NCBI RefSeq assembly: GCF_029853675.1
Contig: NZ_CP122539.1
Span: 3,367,001-3,431,000, forward strand
Source of the DNA: Tenacibaculum tangerinum
GTDB taxonomy: Bacteria > Bacteroidota > Bacteroidia > Flavobacteriales > Flavobacteriaceae
Reading direction: 5' to 3'
Length of the DNA stretch: 64,000 nt
In this document: positions 47,721-56,672 of the stretch, one piece after another
Position numbering within the stretch: position 1 is the first letter of the stretch
How the letters are laid out: each line of letters begins with the position of its first letter
Program-made: the position numbers and the translations under genes
The notes under the pieces: generated by a model
Databases searched by the model: none
Seen by the model: only the letters and a program-made list of their open reading frames with translations
What the model was told of the DNA's origin: nothing

Positions 47721-48272
47721 ATGAGTTACGTACCAAGATTAAAAGAAGAGTACAAGAGCAGAGTTATCAAAGCTCTTACTGATGAGTTTGGTTATAGCAA
47801 TGTAATGCAAGTACCTAAATTACAAAAAATCGTTGTAAGCAAAGGGGTAGGCGCAGCTATAGCAGATAAGAAGTTAATAGAATATGCAATTGATGAGTTA
47901 ACAACAATTACAGGTCAAAAAGCAGTATCTACCATTTCTAAAAAAGACGTTGCAAACTTCAAATTACGTAAAGGAATGCCAATCGGAGCAAAAGTTACGT
48001 TAAGAGGAGATAAAATGTACGAATTTTTAGATAGATTGGTAACTGCCTCTTTGCCACGTGTAAGAGACTTTAACGGAATCAAAGCAAATGGTTTTGATGG
48101 TAGAGGTAATTACAACTTAGGTATTACCGAACAAATCATCTACCCAGAGATTAATATTGACCAAGTGAAAAAAATTAGTGGTATGGATATTACATTTGTA
48201 ACATCTGCTAGCACTGATAAAGAAGCAAAGTCATTATTAGGAGAATTAGGATTACCATTTAAAAAGAATTAA
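47721..48272 (+). CDS. rplE: 50S ribosomal protein L5
   Basis: 183 residues: [60 protein letters not shown] and [13 protein letters not shown]. It binds 5S rRNA in the central protuberance. Confidence 0.98.
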   Translation: MSYVPRLKEEYKSRVIKALTDEFGYSNVMQVPKLQKIVVSKGVGAAIADKKLIEYAIDELTTITGQKAVSTISKKDVANFKLRKGMPIGAKVTLRGDKMYEFLDRLVTASLPRVRDFNGIKANGFDGRGNYNLGITEQIIYPEINIDQVKKISGMDITFVTSASTDKEAKSLLGELGLPFKKN

Positions 48273-48276
48273 TAAG

Positions 48277-48546
48277 ATGGCTAAAGAATCAATGAAAGCG
48301 CGTGAGCGCAAAAGAGCTAAAACGGTTGCTAAGTACGCTGAAAAGAGAAAAGCTTTAAAAGAAGCTGGAGACTATGAAGCATTACAAAAGTTACCAAAAA
48401 ACGCATCACCAGTTAGATTACACAATCGTTGTAAATTAACTGGACGTCCAAAAGGATATATGCGTCAGTTCGGAATTTCACGTGTTACTTTCCGTGAAAT
48501 GGCTAACCAAGGATTAATTCCAGGAGTAAAGAAAGCAAGCTGGTAA
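48277..48546 (+). CDS. rpsN: 30S ribosomal protein S14, zinc-free form
   Basis: 89 residues: [20 protein letters not shown] and [20 protein letters not shown]. Only one Cys is present, so this is the long C-minus type that does not bind zinc. It ends the rplC unit: a terminator follows within 25 bases. Confidence 0.97.
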   Translation: MAKESMKARERKRAKTVAKYAEKRKALKEAGDYEALQKLPKNASPVRLHNRCKLTGRPKGYMRQFGISRVTFREMANQGLIPGVKKASW

Positions 48547-48567
48547 AATAGCTCTTTAAATACAAAA

Positions 48568-48608
48568 ACAAAGGTGTGTAACAAAACAAAGTTATACGCC
48601 TTTTTTTG
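48568..48608 (+). terminator. Terminator of the rplC-rpsN unit
   Basis: AAAGGTGTGTAAC pairs with GTTATACGCCTTT (two G-U pairs) around an 8-base loop, followed by a T7 run. Confidence 0.82.
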
Positions 48609-48710
48609 TTCAAAAAAACGTTAATTAGTGAATAGACACACTTTTTTAGACAAAAATAAGCTTAACAAAACGTAATATTTTGATACTAAAAAGGATAATC
48701 ACTAAAAACG

Positions 48711-48740
48711 TTTGATTTTTAAAAAGTTTATGTATATTTG
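48711..48740 (+). promoter_or_regulatory. Promoter of the rpsH-rpsK unit
   Basis: TTTG (48711-48714), 18 bases, TATATTTG (48733-48740), followed by CAC. The predicted start leaves a leader of roughly 190 bases before rpsH. Confidence 0.75.
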
Positions 48741-48859
48741 CACTCTGTTTTTTATGGGGTAATTACGCCCAAAAAATAATGGTAAAAAGCTAAAAAGTTT
48801 GCTGCCAATTTGTAAGGGTAAGATAATCAGGTAAAAAACAAGAAAAATAAGTATTAACT

Positions 48860-48923
48860 GGTTTCAGGTTTAGTAATTACGGATTCGCCGTAGGTACAAC
48901 AGAAATTACTAAAAACCAAAACC
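48860..48923 (+). promoter_or_regulatory. Structured leader element before rpsH (candidate S8 autoregulatory site)
   Basis: An outer stem TTTAGTAATT (48869-48878) pairs perfectly with AATTACTAAA (48904-48913), extended by GGTTT/AAACC (48860-48864 with 48919-48923) and GG/CC. Inside is a hairpin ACGG-attcg-CCGT (48879-48891) with a 12-base unpaired stretch (48892-48903) on its 3' side. It ends 15 bases before the rpsH ATG, well placed to control initiation. S8 is the spc-operon repressor in E. coli; binding here is inference. Confidence 0.5.
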
Positions 48924-48938
48924 GCAATTTAATTAACT

Positions 48939-49337
48939 ATGTATACAGATCCAATCGCGGATTTTCTTACTCGAGTGAGAAATGCTATTGCAGCAAATCA
49001 CAGAGTAGTTGAAGTTCCTGCTTCAAAATTGAAGAAGGAAATGACGAAGATTTTGTTCGATCAAGGTTACATTTTAAGTTATCAGTTCAATGAAGATAAA
49101 GTTCAAGGAACTATTAAGATAGCGTTAAAATACGATCGTGATACGAAAGAATCAGTAATCAGAAAAATTCAAAGAATTTCAACACCAGGTTTACGTAGAT
49201 ACGTTGGCGCTAAAGAAATGCCAAGAGTATTAAACGGATTAGGTATTGCAATTGTTTCTACATCGAAAGGTGTAATGACAAACAAAAAAGCAAGACAAGA
49301 GAACGTTGGTGGAGAAGTATTGTGTTACGTTTACTAA
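48939..49337 (+). CDS. rpsH: 30S ribosomal protein S8
   Basis: 132 residues: [19 protein letters not shown] and the C-terminal [21 protein letters not shown]8 binds helix 21 of 16S rRNA and, in E. coli, represses the spc operon by binding its mRNA. Here it is the first gene after an internal promoter and a folded leader. Confidence 0.98.
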   Translation: MYTDPIADFLTRVRNAIAANHRVVEVPASKLKKEMTKILFDQGYILSYQFNEDKVQGTIKIALKYDRDTKESVIRKIQRISTPGLRRYVGAKEMPRVLNGLGIAIVSTSKGVMTNKKARQENVGGEVLCYVY

Positions 49338-49351
49338 AAACATTTTGTAAG

Positions 49352-49897
49352 ATGAGTAGAATAGGAAAAAATCCAATCGCATTGCCACAAGGTGTTGAAG
49401 TAAAAGTAAACGACAATGTGGTTACAGTAAAAGGTAAATTAGGAGAGTTAACTCAAGAAATTAAATCTGGAATTACTGTAAAAGTTGAAGATGGTACGAT
49501 CACTTTAGAAAGACCATCAGAAAGTAAAGATCATAGAGCTGCACACGGTTTGTATCGTGCTTTAATCAATAACATGGTTGAAGGTGTAAGTAAAGGTTTT
49601 ACTAAAGAGTTAGAGTTAGTAGGTGTTGGTTATAGAGCATCTAACCAAGGACAAAAATTAGATTTAGCCTTAGGTTTCTCTCATAACATTATTTTAGATT
49701 TAGCTCCAGAAGTTAAGGTTGAAACCGTATCTGAAAAAGGTAAGAATCCAATCGTAAAGTTAACTTCATTTGACAAACAATTAGTAGGTCAAGTTGCAGC
49801 AAAAATTCGTTCATTCCGTAAGCCAGAACCTTACAAAGGAAAAGGAATTAAGTTTGTAGGAGAAGTATTAAGAAGAAAAGCAGGTAAATCTGCATAA
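49352..49897 (+). CDS. rplF: 50S ribosomal protein L6
   Basis: 181 residues from the ATG at 49352: MSRIGKNPIALPQGVEV; the upstream GTG at 49322 would overlap rpsH and add 10 atypical residues. The C-terminal KIRSFRKPEPYKGKGIKF is the L6 signature. Binds the sarcin-ricin region of 23S rRNA. Confidence 0.97.
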   Translation: MSRIGKNPIALPQGVEVKVNDNVVTVKGKLGELTQEIKSGITVKVEDGTITLERPSESKDHRAAHGLYRALINNMVEGVSKGFTKELELVGVGYRASNQGQKLDLALGFSHNIILDLAPEVKVETVSEKGKNPIVKLTSFDKQLVGQVAAKIRSFRKPEPYKGKGIKFVGEVLRRKAGKSA

Positions 49898-49915
49898 TAA
49901 ATAAGAGAAATTATT

Positions 49916-50266
49916 ATGGCATTATCAAAGCTTGAAAGAAGACAACGAATTAAGCATAGAATTAGAAAAATAGTTACAGGTACAGCTGAAAAACCAAGAT
50001 TATCAGTTTTTAGAAGTAACAAAGAAATCTATGCTCAGTTAATTGATGACGTTGCTGGTGTAACATTAGCAGCTGCATCATCAAGAGATAAAGAAATTAC
50101 ATCAAGTTCTAAAGCAGAAGCAGCTACAGCAGTAGGAAAAGCAATTGCTGAAAAAGCAGCTAAAGCAGGTGTAGATACTGTTGCTTTCGATCGTAACGGG
50201 TATTTATACCACGGTAGAGTGAAAGTATTGGCAGACGCTGCAAGAGAAGCTGGTTTAAAATTTTAA
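49916..50266 (+). CDS. rplR: 50S ribosomal protein L18
   Basis: 116 residues: [56 protein letters not shown]. Binds 5S rRNA with L5. Follows rplF by 18 bases. Confidence 0.98.
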   Translation: MALSKLERRQRIKHRIRKIVTGTAEKPRLSVFRSNKEIYAQLIDDVAGVTLAAASSRDKEITSSSKAEAATAVGKAIAEKAAKAGVDTVAFDRNGYLYHGRVKVLADAAREAGLKF

Positions 50267-50277
50267 GAAATTATATT

Positions 50278-50799
50278 ATGTTAGGATATAAAAACGTAGA
50301 AAGAGTAAAACCAAGCGGATTAGAGCTTGTAGATAAATTAGTAGGTGTACAACGTGTTACCAAAGTAACTAAAGGGGGTAGAGCATTCGGTTTCTCTGCA
50401 ATCGTAGTAGTTGGAGATGGTAACGGTGTTGTAGGTCACGGATTAGGAAAGTCTAAAGATGTTTCTTCAGCAATTGCAAAAGCAGTAGAAGACGCAAAGA
50501 AAAATTTAGTACGTATTCCAATCTTAGAAGGAACATTACCACACGAACAAAAAGGTAAATTTGGTGGAGCGAAAGTATTCATCAAGCCAGCTTCACACGG
50601 TACCGGGGTTATTGCCGGGGGTGCTGTACGTTTAGTATTAGAAGCTGTTGGTATTAAAGACGTATTATCAAAATCTCAAGGATCATCAAATCCTCACAAC
50701 GTAGTAAAAGCAACTTTTGATGCGTTATTACAATTACGTAGTGCAGCAACTATTGCTAAGCAAAGAGGTATATCTTTAGAGAAAGTTTTTAACGGTTAA
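50278..50799 (+). CDS. rpsE: 30S ribosomal protein S5
   Basis: 173 residues: [40 protein letters not shown] and the C-terminal domain with [21 protein letters not shown]5 affects decoding accuracy with S4. Confidence 0.98.
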   Translation: MLGYKNVERVKPSGLELVDKLVGVQRVTKVTKGGRAFGFSAIVVVGDGNGVVGHGLGKSKDVSSAIAKAVEDAKKNLVRIPILEGTLPHEQKGKFGGAKVFIKPASHGTGVIAGGAVRLVLEAVGIKDVLSKSQGSSNPHNVVKATFDALLQLRSAATIAKQRGISLEKVFNG

Positions 50800-50810
50800 A
50801 ATTTAAGACG

Positions 50811-50993
50811 ATGAGTAAAATTAGAGTTACACAAGTAAAAAGTCAAATCGGTCGCCTTAAAAATCAAAAAAGAACGTTAGAGGCGTTAGGTTTACGTAAG
50901 ATGAACCAAACTGTAGAACATGAAGCATCAGCTACAATTTTGGGTATGGTAAGTAAAGTTTCACACTTAGTTTCTGTAGAAGAAATTAAATAA
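50811..50993 (+). CDS. rpmD: 50S ribosomal protein L30
   Basis: 60 residues: KIRVTQVKSQIGRLKNQKRT, LGLRKMNQTVEH. A short 50S surface protein lying between S5 and L15 as in most bacteria. Confidence 0.97.
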   Translation: MSKIRVTQVKSQIGRLKNQKRTLEALGLRKMNQTVEHEASATILGMVSKVSHLVSVEEIK

Positions 50994-51005
50994 GACAATA
51001 TAAAG

Positions 51006-51455
51006 ATGAGTTTACATAACTTAAAACCAGCAGCAGGATCTACAAAAAGCGGTAAAAGAATCGCTCGTGGAGAAGGTTCTGGTCACGGAGGTACCTCTAC
51101 AAGAGGACACAAGGGAGCTAAATCTCGTTCTGGTTATTCTCGTAAAATAGGATTTGAAGGAGGACAAATGCCACTTCAAAGACGTGTACCTAAATTCGGT
51201 TTCACTAACATTAATCGTAAAGAATATGTTGGCGTGAATTTAGATAAGTTACAAGCATTAGTAGATAACGGAAAAATAACAGATACAGTTAATTTAGATG
51301 TTTTAGTAGAAAACAGATTGGCTCGTAAAAACGACCTAGTAAAAATATTAGGTGGTGGAGAGTTAAAAGCTAAATTAAATATAACTGTACACAAATTTAC
51401 AGCATCAGCAAAAGCAGCTATTGAAGCAGCTGGAGGTGAAGCAGTAACATTATAA
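51006..51455 (+). CDS. rplO: 50S ribosomal protein L15
   Basis: 149 residues with a Gly-rich basic N-terminus (GKRIARGEGSGHGGTSTRGH, FEGGQMPLQRRVPKFGF) and a globular C-terminal domain. A late assembly protein. Ten bases before secY. Confidence 0.98.
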   Translation: MSLHNLKPAAGSTKSGKRIARGEGSGHGGTSTRGHKGAKSRSGYSRKIGFEGGQMPLQRRVPKFGFTNINRKEYVGVNLDKLQALVDNGKITDTVNLDVLVENRLARKNDLVKILGGGELKAKLNITVHKFTASAKAAIEAAGGEAVTL

Positions 51456-51464
51456 GAATTGTAA

Positions 51465-52787
51465 ATGATGAATTTTATAAATACTTTAAAAGACATTTGG
51501 AAGATTGAAGAGTTAAAAGAAAAATTACTTTTAACCCTAGGTTTAATCGCTGTATACCGCTTTATGGCTGCAGTTCCTTTACCAGGAATTGACCCTACAC
51601 AGTTATCGGCATTAAAAGACAGTACTGACGGTGGGCTTTTAGGTTTATTAAACGCATTTACAGGTGGGGCATTTGCTAGAGCGTCGGTAATGGCACTTGG
51701 TATAATGCCTTATATTTCTGCATCAATTGTAGTTCAATTAATGGGTATTGCGGTACCTTATTTGCAAAAATTACAAAAAGATGGAGAAAGTGGACGTAAG
51801 AAGATTACGCAAATAACAAGATGGCTTACGATTGCTATAACCTTGTTTCAAGCACCAACCTATATTGGAGTAATTCAAAATCAAATGGGTTTACCGCAAG
51901 AAGCATTCTTAGTAACAGGAGCAACATTTTGGATATCATCTATCATTCTTTTAAGTGCAGGAACAATTTTTGCCATGTGGTTAGGAGAGCGTATTACTGA
52001 TAAAGGAGTTGGTAATGGAATATCATTATTAATTACTGTTGGTATTATTGCAAACTTTCCAGCAGCATTTATTCAAGAATTAGTTTCTAAGCAAACTGCT
52101 GGTGCTGGAGGAATTATGATGATTTTAATCGAATTAATAGTTTGGTTTGTAGTAATCTTGTTAACCGTATTATTAGTTACCGCAGTACGTAAAGTTGCTG
52201 TTCAATATGCACGTCGTACAGCCGTTACAAACATTAAAGATGTTGATGGTGCACGCCAGTACATTCCATTAAAATTGAATGCAGCAGGTGTAATGCCAAT
52301 TATCTTTGCACAAGCTATTATGTTTTTACCAATAGCATTAGGGCAAAAATATCCAGCATTTAATAGTTTAACTGATATGAACGGTTTATGGTACAATGTA
52401 ATATTTGCGTTACTAATCATTGTATTTAGTTACTTCTACACAGCGATTACGATTCCAACGAATAAAATGGCTGAGGACTTAAAAAGAAGTAATGGTTTTG
52501 TTCCAGGATATAAGCCAGGTGAAGAAACAGCCAATTATTTAGATTCAGTATTGTCAAAAATTACACTACCAGGATCTATATTTTTAGCAGCGTTATCTAT
52601 TTTACCAGCTATTATTGTAAAGTTTGGGGTAACTCAAAACTGGGCAATGTTTTATGGAGGAACATCATTGATTATTATGGTAGGAGTTGCTATAGATACC
52701 ATTCAGCAAATTAATTCGTACTTATTAAATAGTCGTTACGACGGTTTGATGAAAACAGGTAACAGTAATAGAAAATCATTAAAATAA
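51465..52787 (+). CDS. secY: Protein translocase subunit SecY
   Basis: 440 residues with ten membrane spans forming the Sec channel: [15 protein letters not shown] (helix 1 and plug region), [14 protein letters not shown] (helix 2), [17 protein letters not shown], and the cytoplasmic loop [18 protein letters not shown]. Two adjacent ATGs (51465, 51468) are possible starts; the second gives [12 protein letters not shown]. Confidence 0.97.
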   Translation: MMNFINTLKDIWKIEELKEKLLLTLGLIAVYRFMAAVPLPGIDPTQLSALKDSTDGGLLGLLNAFTGGAFARASVMALGIMPYISASIVVQLMGIAVPYLQKLQKDGESGRKKITQITRWLTIAITLFQAPTYIGVIQNQMGLPQEAFLVTGATFWISSIILLSAGTIFAMWLGERITDKGVGNGISLLITVGIIANFPAAFIQELVSKQTAGAGGIMMILIELIVWFVVILLTVLLVTAVRKVAVQYARRTAVTNIKDVDGARQYIPLKLNAAGVMPIIFAQAIMFLPIALGQKYPAFNSLTDMNGLWYNVIFALLIIVFSYFYTAITIPTNKMAEDLKRSNGFVPGYKPGEETANYLDSVLSKITLPGSIFLAALSILPAIIVKFGVTQNWAMFYGGTSLIIMVGVAIDTIQQINSYLLNSRYDGLMKTGNSNRKSLK

Positions 52788-52788
52788 T

Positions 52789-53004
52789 ATGGCTAAACAA
52801 CCAGCAATTCAACAAGACGGAACTATAACAGAAGCATTATCAAATGCAATGTTTCGAGTAGAATTAGAGAACGGACATATTGTTACGGCTCACATTTCAG
52901 GAAAAATGCGTATGCATTACATCAAACTATTACCAGGAGATAAGGTAAAGTTAGAAATGAGTCCGTATGATTTATCAAAGGCAAGAATTACTTACAGATA
53001 CTAA
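52789..53004 (+). CDS. infA: Translation initiation factor IF-1
   Basis: 71 residues, one OB fold: [47 protein letters not shown]. It starts one base after the secY stop. Blocks the A site during initiation. Confidence 0.98.
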   Translation: MAKQPAIQQDGTITEALSNAMFRVELENGHIVTAHISGKMRMHYIKLLPGDKVKLEMSPYDLSKARITYRY

Positions 53005-53048
53005 CACACTAAGTTGTAAAGTTATAGAGAAGAAAGTTGTAAATGAGT

Positions 53049-53086
53049 TTCCTTTTAATCTTTAAACTTTTAAACTTTTAAACTAA
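53049..53086. repeat. Short tandem repeat in the infA-rpmJ gap
   Basis: An 8-base unit AAACTTTT recurs (TTTAAACTTTTAAACTTTT) in the spacer between infA and rpmJ. It resembles the low-complexity repeats seen elsewhere in this window. Confidence 0.5.
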
Positions 53087-53091
53087 AAAAG

Positions 53092-53208
53092 ATGAAAGTA
53101 AGAGCATCAATTAAGAAAAGAAGTGCCGAGTGCAAAATAGTACGCAGAAAAGGCAGATTATACGTAATAAATAAGAAAAATCCTAGATTTAAACAACGAC
53201 AAGGATAA
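53092..53208 (+). CDS. rpmJ: 50S ribosomal protein L36, zinc-free form
   Basis: A 38-codon frame: [20 protein letters not shown], then [18 protein letters not shown]. The overall match to L36 is unmistakable, but of the usual Cys/Cys/Cys/His zinc ligands only Cys14 remains, so it is a C-minus form. Lies between infA and rpsM as expected. Confidence 0.95.
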   Translation: MKVRASIKKRSAECKIVRRKGRLYVINKKNPRFKQRQG

Positions 53209-53313
53209 TAAAAAGACACTAGTCATTAGTAATTAGTAGTTAGATGAATCTGTCTGAAATAGCAATGTTTAGGATTCTAACAACTAAAAGCTAACAGCTA
53301 AAAACTAAATTAT

Positions 53314-53679
53314 ATGGCAAGAATCGCAGGTATAGATATTCCAAAGAATAAAAGAGGTGTTATCGCTTTAACATATATCTTTGGTATAGGAAGAAGCAGA
53401 GCTAAAGAGATTTTAGAAGCTGCTAACATAGATGAAAGCATCAAAGTTCAAGATTGGACCGATGATCAAATTGCAGCAATTCGTGAGCAAGTTGGAACTT
53501 ACAAAATTGAAGGTGAGTTGCGTTCTGAAGTTCAATTAAGCATTAAACGTTTAATGGACATCGGATGTCAAAGAGGTATTCGTCACAGACTTGGTTTACC
53601 ATTACGTGGACAAAGAACAAAGAATAACTCTCGTACAAGAAAAGGTAAGAGAAAAACTGTAGCTAACAAGAAAAAATAA
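53314..53679 (+). CDS. rpsM: 30S ribosomal protein S13
   Basis: 121 residues: [54 protein letters not shown] and a basic tail contacting the P-site tRNA. A 105-base spacer with imperfect ATTAGTA/AGCTAA-type repeats separates it from rpmJ. Confidence 0.98.
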   Translation: MARIAGIDIPKNKRGVIALTYIFGIGRSRAKEILEAANIDESIKVQDWTDDQIAAIREQVGTYKIEGELRSEVQLSIKRLMDIGCQRGIRHRLGLPLRGQRTKNNSRTRKGKRKTVANKKK

Positions 53680-53712
53680 TCATTGATTATTTTTTACTAA
53701 TAGTAAAGAATT

Positions 53713-54099
53713 ATGGCAAAGTCTAAAGTAACAAAAAAACGTAAAGTTGTAATAGAATCAGTTGGTGAAGCTCACGTAACTGCCTCTTTCAACAATATTA
53801 TTATTTCTTTAACAAACAAAAAAGGTGACGTAATTTCTTGGTCATCTGCAGGAAAAATGGGCTTTAGAGGTTCTAAAAAGAACACTCCTTACGCAGCTCA
53901 ATTAGCAGCAGAAGATTGTGCAAACGTTGCTAAAGAAGCAGGTTTACGTAAAGTAAAAGTGTATGTTAAAGGACCAGGGAACGGTAGAGAATCTGCAATC
54001 AGATCTATCCACAATTCAGGTATTGAGGTAACAGAAATCATTGATGTTACTCCTATTCCTCACAACGGATGTCGTCCACCTAAAAGAAGAAGAGTATAA
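53713..54099 (+). CDS. rpsK: 30S ribosomal protein S11
   Basis: 128 residues: [39 protein letters not shown] and the C-terminal [18 protein letters not shown]. The last codons lie inside the 5' arm of the terminator that follows. Confidence 0.98.
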   Translation: MAKSKVTKKRKVVIESVGEAHVTASFNNIIISLTNKKGDVISWSSAGKMGFRGSKKNTPYAAQLAAEDCANVAKEAGLRKVKVYVKGPGNGRESAIRSIHNSGIEVTEIIDVTPIPHNGCRPPKRRRV

Positions 54100-54131
54100 G
54101 TTGAATTCATTTTCAACTTATACTTTATTTT
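54094..54131 (+). terminator. Terminator overlapping the rpsK stop codon
   Basis: A perfect 12-base stem (GTATAAGTTGAA with TTCAACTTATAC, loop TTCATT) followed by TTTATTTT. The rpsK TAA (54097-54099) is within the stem, so translating ribosomes may melt it. Confidence 0.8.
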
Positions 54132-54135
54132 AGCG

Positions 54136-54143
54136 TACTTTTG
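54136..54143 (+). promoter_or_regulatory. -7 element of the rpsD-rpoA-rplQ unit
   Basis: TACTTTTG followed by TGCGC matches the -7 consensus and mirrors the rplC promoter. A proper TTTG at -33 is missing; the terminator stem occupies that position. Confidence 0.55.
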
Positions 54144-54171
54144 TGCGCAAAAAAAATAAGTATTTTAACAC

Positions 54172-54223
54172 AGTAGGATTCAAAGATTATCGAAGGAGTA
54201 CGCCTTAATTCATAATCCCTACT
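54172..54223 (+). promoter_or_regulatory. Structured leader before rpsD (candidate S4 autoregulatory site)
   Basis: AGTAGGATT (54172-54180) pairs with AATCCCTACT (54214-54223, one bulged C) and encloses a hairpin AAGG-agtacg-CCTT (54193-54206). It ends 14 bases before the rpsD ATG. S4 represses its own operon in both E. coli and Bacillus through mRNA leaders; that this element binds S4 is inference. Confidence 0.5.
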
Positions 54224-54237
54224 AATTTTAATTAGAA

Positions 54238-54843
54238 ATGGCAAGATATACAGGACCAAAAACTAAAATTGCTCGTAAGTTTGGCGAAGCAATCTTCGGA
54301 GACGACAAGAACTTCGAAAAAAGAAATTACCCTCCAGGACAACACGGAGTAGGTAAGAGAAGAGGTAAAAAATCTGAATACGCAGTTCAGTTAATGGAAA
54401 AGCAAAAAGCAAAATACACTTATGGTATTTTAGAGCGTCAGTTCCGTAACCTTTTCAAAAAAGCATCAGCTTCTCAAGGAGTAACAGGTGAAATCTTATT
54501 ACAATTATGTGAATCTCGTTTAGATAACGTAGTATACCGTTTAGGTATTGCGAATTCACGTAGAGCTGCACGTCAGTTAGTATCTCACCGTCACATCACT
54601 GTGAATGGAGATATCGTAAATATTCCATCTTATAGTTTAAGAGAAGGAGATGTAGTAGCAGTAAGAGAAAAGTCGAAGTCGTTAGAAGCTATTGAAAATG
54701 CATTAGCTGCAAACAGCAGTGTATACGAGTGGTTAACTTGGAATTCAGATCAGAAATCAGGAACTTTTATAAAAGTACCAGAAAGATTACAAATTCCTGA
54801 GAATATTAAAGAGCAGTTAATCGTAGAATTATACTCTAAATAA
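54238..54843 (+). CDS. rpsD: 30S ribosomal protein S4, zinc-free form
   Basis: 201 residues: [40 protein letters not shown], and an S4 RNA-binding domain ([37 protein letters not shown]). No N-terminal Cys cluster, so zinc-free. S4 nucleates 16S folding and represses its operon in other bacteria. Confidence 0.98.
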   Translation: MARYTGPKTKIARKFGEAIFGDDKNFEKRNYPPGQHGVGKRRGKKSEYAVQLMEKQKAKYTYGILERQFRNLFKKASASQGVTGEILLQLCESRLDNVVYRLGIANSRRAARQLVSHRHITVNGDIVNIPSYSLREGDVVAVREKSKSLEAIENALAANSSVYEWLTWNSDQKSGTFIKVPERLQIPENIKEQLIVELYSK

Positions 54844-54856
54844 TAAATTAATCATA

Positions 54857-54922
54857 TTGGTATTCAGCCAAAGGGTTCATTCGTATTTCTTCACACTTAT
54901 AAACCGCGCAACTGAATAACAA
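54857..54922 (+). promoter_or_regulatory. Imperfect stem-loop between rpsD and rpoA
   Basis: TTG-g-TATTCAG (54857-54867) pairs with CTGAATA-a-CAA (54912-54922) around a large loop that contains a GGTT/AACC inner pairing. It ends 19 bases before rpoA. It has no T run and may tune rpoA translation; function unknown. Confidence 0.35.
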
Positions 54923-54941
54923 TTAAAACGAAGAAAAATAT

Positions 54942-55934
54942 ATGGCAATTTTAAATTTTCAAAAGCCTGATAAAGTAATAATGATTGAATCTACTGATTT
55001 TTCAGGAAGATTCGAATTCAGACCTCTTGAACCAGGTTTTGGATTAACCGTAGGGAACGCCTTACGAAGAGTATTATTATCTTCTTTAGAAGGATTTGCA
55101 ATTACATCATTACGTATCGACGGGGTTGATCATGAATTTTCAACAATCGAGGGTGTTGTAGAAGATGTAACAGAAATCATCTTAAACTTAAAACAAGTAC
55201 GTTTTAAGAAACAAATAGAAGAATCTGATAGAGAAACAGTTTCTATAGCAGTATCAGGACAAGAGCAATTAACAGCTGGTGACTTGCAAAAGTTTATCTC
55301 AGGTTTTCAAGTGCTAAATCCAGATTTAGTAATTTGTAACATGGATAAATCAGTAAAGTTGAATGCTGAAATTACCATTGAAAAAGGTAGAGGTTTTGTA
55401 CCAGCAGAAGAAAATAAAAGAGCTGGTGCACCTTTAGGAACCATTTTTACAGATTCTATTTACACTCCTATAAAGAATGTAAAATACGCTGTTGAAAATT
55501 TCCGTGTAGAGCAAAAGACCGATTACGAAAAATTAGTTTTCGATATCGATACTGACGGTTCTATCAACCCAAAAGATGCCTTAACAGAAGCAGCTAAGAT
55601 TTTAATCCACCACTTTATGTTATTCTCTGACGAGCGTATCACTTTAGAAGCAGATGAAATCGCACAAACTGAAACATACGATGAAGAATCATTACACATG
55701 CGTCAGTTATTAAAGACGAAATTAGTTGATATGGATTTATCAGTTCGTGCTTTAAACTGTTTAAAAGCTGCAGAAGTAGATACTTTAGGAGACTTAGTAT
55801 CATTTAACAAAAGCGATTTAATGAAGTTTAGAAACTTTGGTAAAAAATCATTAACTGAATTAGATGAGTTAGTGGCTAACAAAGGACTAAGTTTTGGAAT
55901 GGATTTAAGTAAATACAAATTAGATAAAGATTAA
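54942..55934 (+). CDS. rpoA: DNA-directed RNA polymerase subunit alpha
   Basis: 330 residues. The N-terminal dimerisation domain shows [20 protein letters not shown] and [14 protein letters not shown]; a linker precedes the C-terminal domain with [20 protein letters not shown] and [15 protein letters not shown], which binds UP elements and activators. Confidence 0.98.
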   Translation: MAILNFQKPDKVIMIESTDFSGRFEFRPLEPGFGLTVGNALRRVLLSSLEGFAITSLRIDGVDHEFSTIEGVVEDVTEIILNLKQVRFKKQIEESDRETVSIAVSGQEQLTAGDLQKFISGFQVLNPDLVICNMDKSVKLNAEITIEKGRGFVPAEENKRAGAPLGTIFTDSIYTPIKNVKYAVENFRVEQKTDYEKLVFDIDTDGSINPKDALTEAAKILIHHFMLFSDERITLEADEIAQTETYDEESLHMRQLLKTKLVDMDLSVRALNCLKAAEVDTLGDLVSFNKSDLMKFRNFGKKSLTELDELVANKGLSFGMDLSKYKLDKD

Positions 55935-55945
55935 CCTTTCATATT

Positions 55946-55973
55946 TTGCTCCCCTAAACTAGGGTAGTAGCAA
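55946..55973 (+). promoter_or_regulatory. Hairpin between rpoA and rplQ
   Basis: TTGCT-c-CCCTA, loop AAC, TAGGG-tagt-AGCAA: ten base pairs with an asymmetric internal loop. It ends 23 bases before the rplQ ATG. It lacks a T run and is not a terminator; it may be an RNA processing or regulatory site. Confidence 0.4.
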
Positions 55974-55996
55974 GATGAGAGCTAAAACCAAATGTC

Positions 55997-56473
55997 ATGA
56001 GACACGGAAAAAAATTTAATCATTTAGGGAGAAAAACAGCGCACAGAAAAGCGATGTTATCTAACATGGCTTGTTCTTTAATCGAGCACAAGCGAATTAA
56101 TACTACTGAGGCTAAAGCGAAAGCTTTGCGTAAGTTTGTAGAGCCTTTAATTACAAAATCTAAAGACGATACAACCCACAACCGTCGTGTAGTATTTAGT
56201 TACTTACGTAGCAAAGAAGCTGTTACAGAATTATTTAAAGAGATTTCTGTAAAAGTAGCAGACAGACCAGGAGGATATGTACGTATCATCAAATTAGGAA
56301 ACCGTCAAGGAGACAACGCTCCAATGGCAATGGTAGAATTAGTTGATTACAACGAGTTATACAATCCGAAAGGAAACAAAGCTAAAAAGAGTACTCGCCG
56401 TAGCCGTCGTGGTGGAGCGAAGAAAACTGAAGCAGCAGCTGTTGAAACTCAAACTTCACAAGAAGAAGAATAA
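55997..56473 (+). CDS. rplQ: 50S ribosomal protein L17 with C-terminal extension
   Basis: 158 residues: [60 protein letters not shown]. The L17 fold is complete by about residue 125; the rest is a low-complexity tail with a basic part ([14 protein letters not shown]) and an acidic end, which is common in Bacteroidota. Last gene of the ribosomal cluster. Confidence 0.97.
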   Translation: MRHGKKFNHLGRKTAHRKAMLSNMACSLIEHKRINTTEAKAKALRKFVEPLITKSKDDTTHNRRVVFSYLRSKEAVTELFKEISVKVADRPGGYVRIIKLGNRQGDNAPMAMVELVDYNELYNPKGNKAKKSTRRSRRGGAKKTEAAAVETQTSQEEE

Positions 56474-56499
56474 AAATGAAAATTTTTATAAATTATATC

Positions 56500-56535
56500 A
56501 AAGGGATGAACATTTAATGTTTATCCCTTTTTTTA
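56500..56535 (+). terminator. Terminator of the rpsD-rplQ unit
   Basis: A nearly perfect stem, AAAGGGATGAACATT with AATGTTTATCCCTTT (one mismatch), followed by T7 before the carA promoter region. Confidence 0.88.
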
Positions 56536-56537
56536 TA

Positions 56538-56545
56538 TATTTTTG
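56538..56545 (+). promoter_or_regulatory. -7 element of carA
   Basis: TATTTTTG directly after the rplQ terminator matches TAnnTTTG. The -33 position (terminator arm) lacks TTTG. The leader to carA would be about 120 bases. Confidence 0.45.
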
Positions 56546-56632
56546 CAAACAAATAACACAACACACTAAATGAAACCGACATATTTAAAATACATATCAA
56601 ATAACATTAATACAATTATTTTAAATATCTAA

Positions 56633-56656
56633 GGTTACATGTGACCGCTTTAAAGC
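56633..56656. promoter_or_regulatory. Two adjacent palindromes before carA
   Basis: GGTTACATGTGACC (56633-56646, near-perfect 14-base inverted repeat) is followed at once by GCTTTAAAGC (56647-56656, perfect 10-base palindrome), 17 bases before the carA start. Either a protein operator or two small hairpins close to the start codon. Confidence 0.4.
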
Positions 56657-56672
56657 AATATACAACAAGCAC

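Larger units (their letters stand above)
48547..48938 (+). other. Intergenic junction between rpsN and rpsH: terminator, promoter and leader
   Basis: 392 bases without a gene, unusual inside a ribosomal cluster. In order: a terminator (48568-48608), about 100 AT-rich bases, a promoter (48711-48740) and a structured leader (48860-48923) just before rpsH. Confidence 0.8.
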
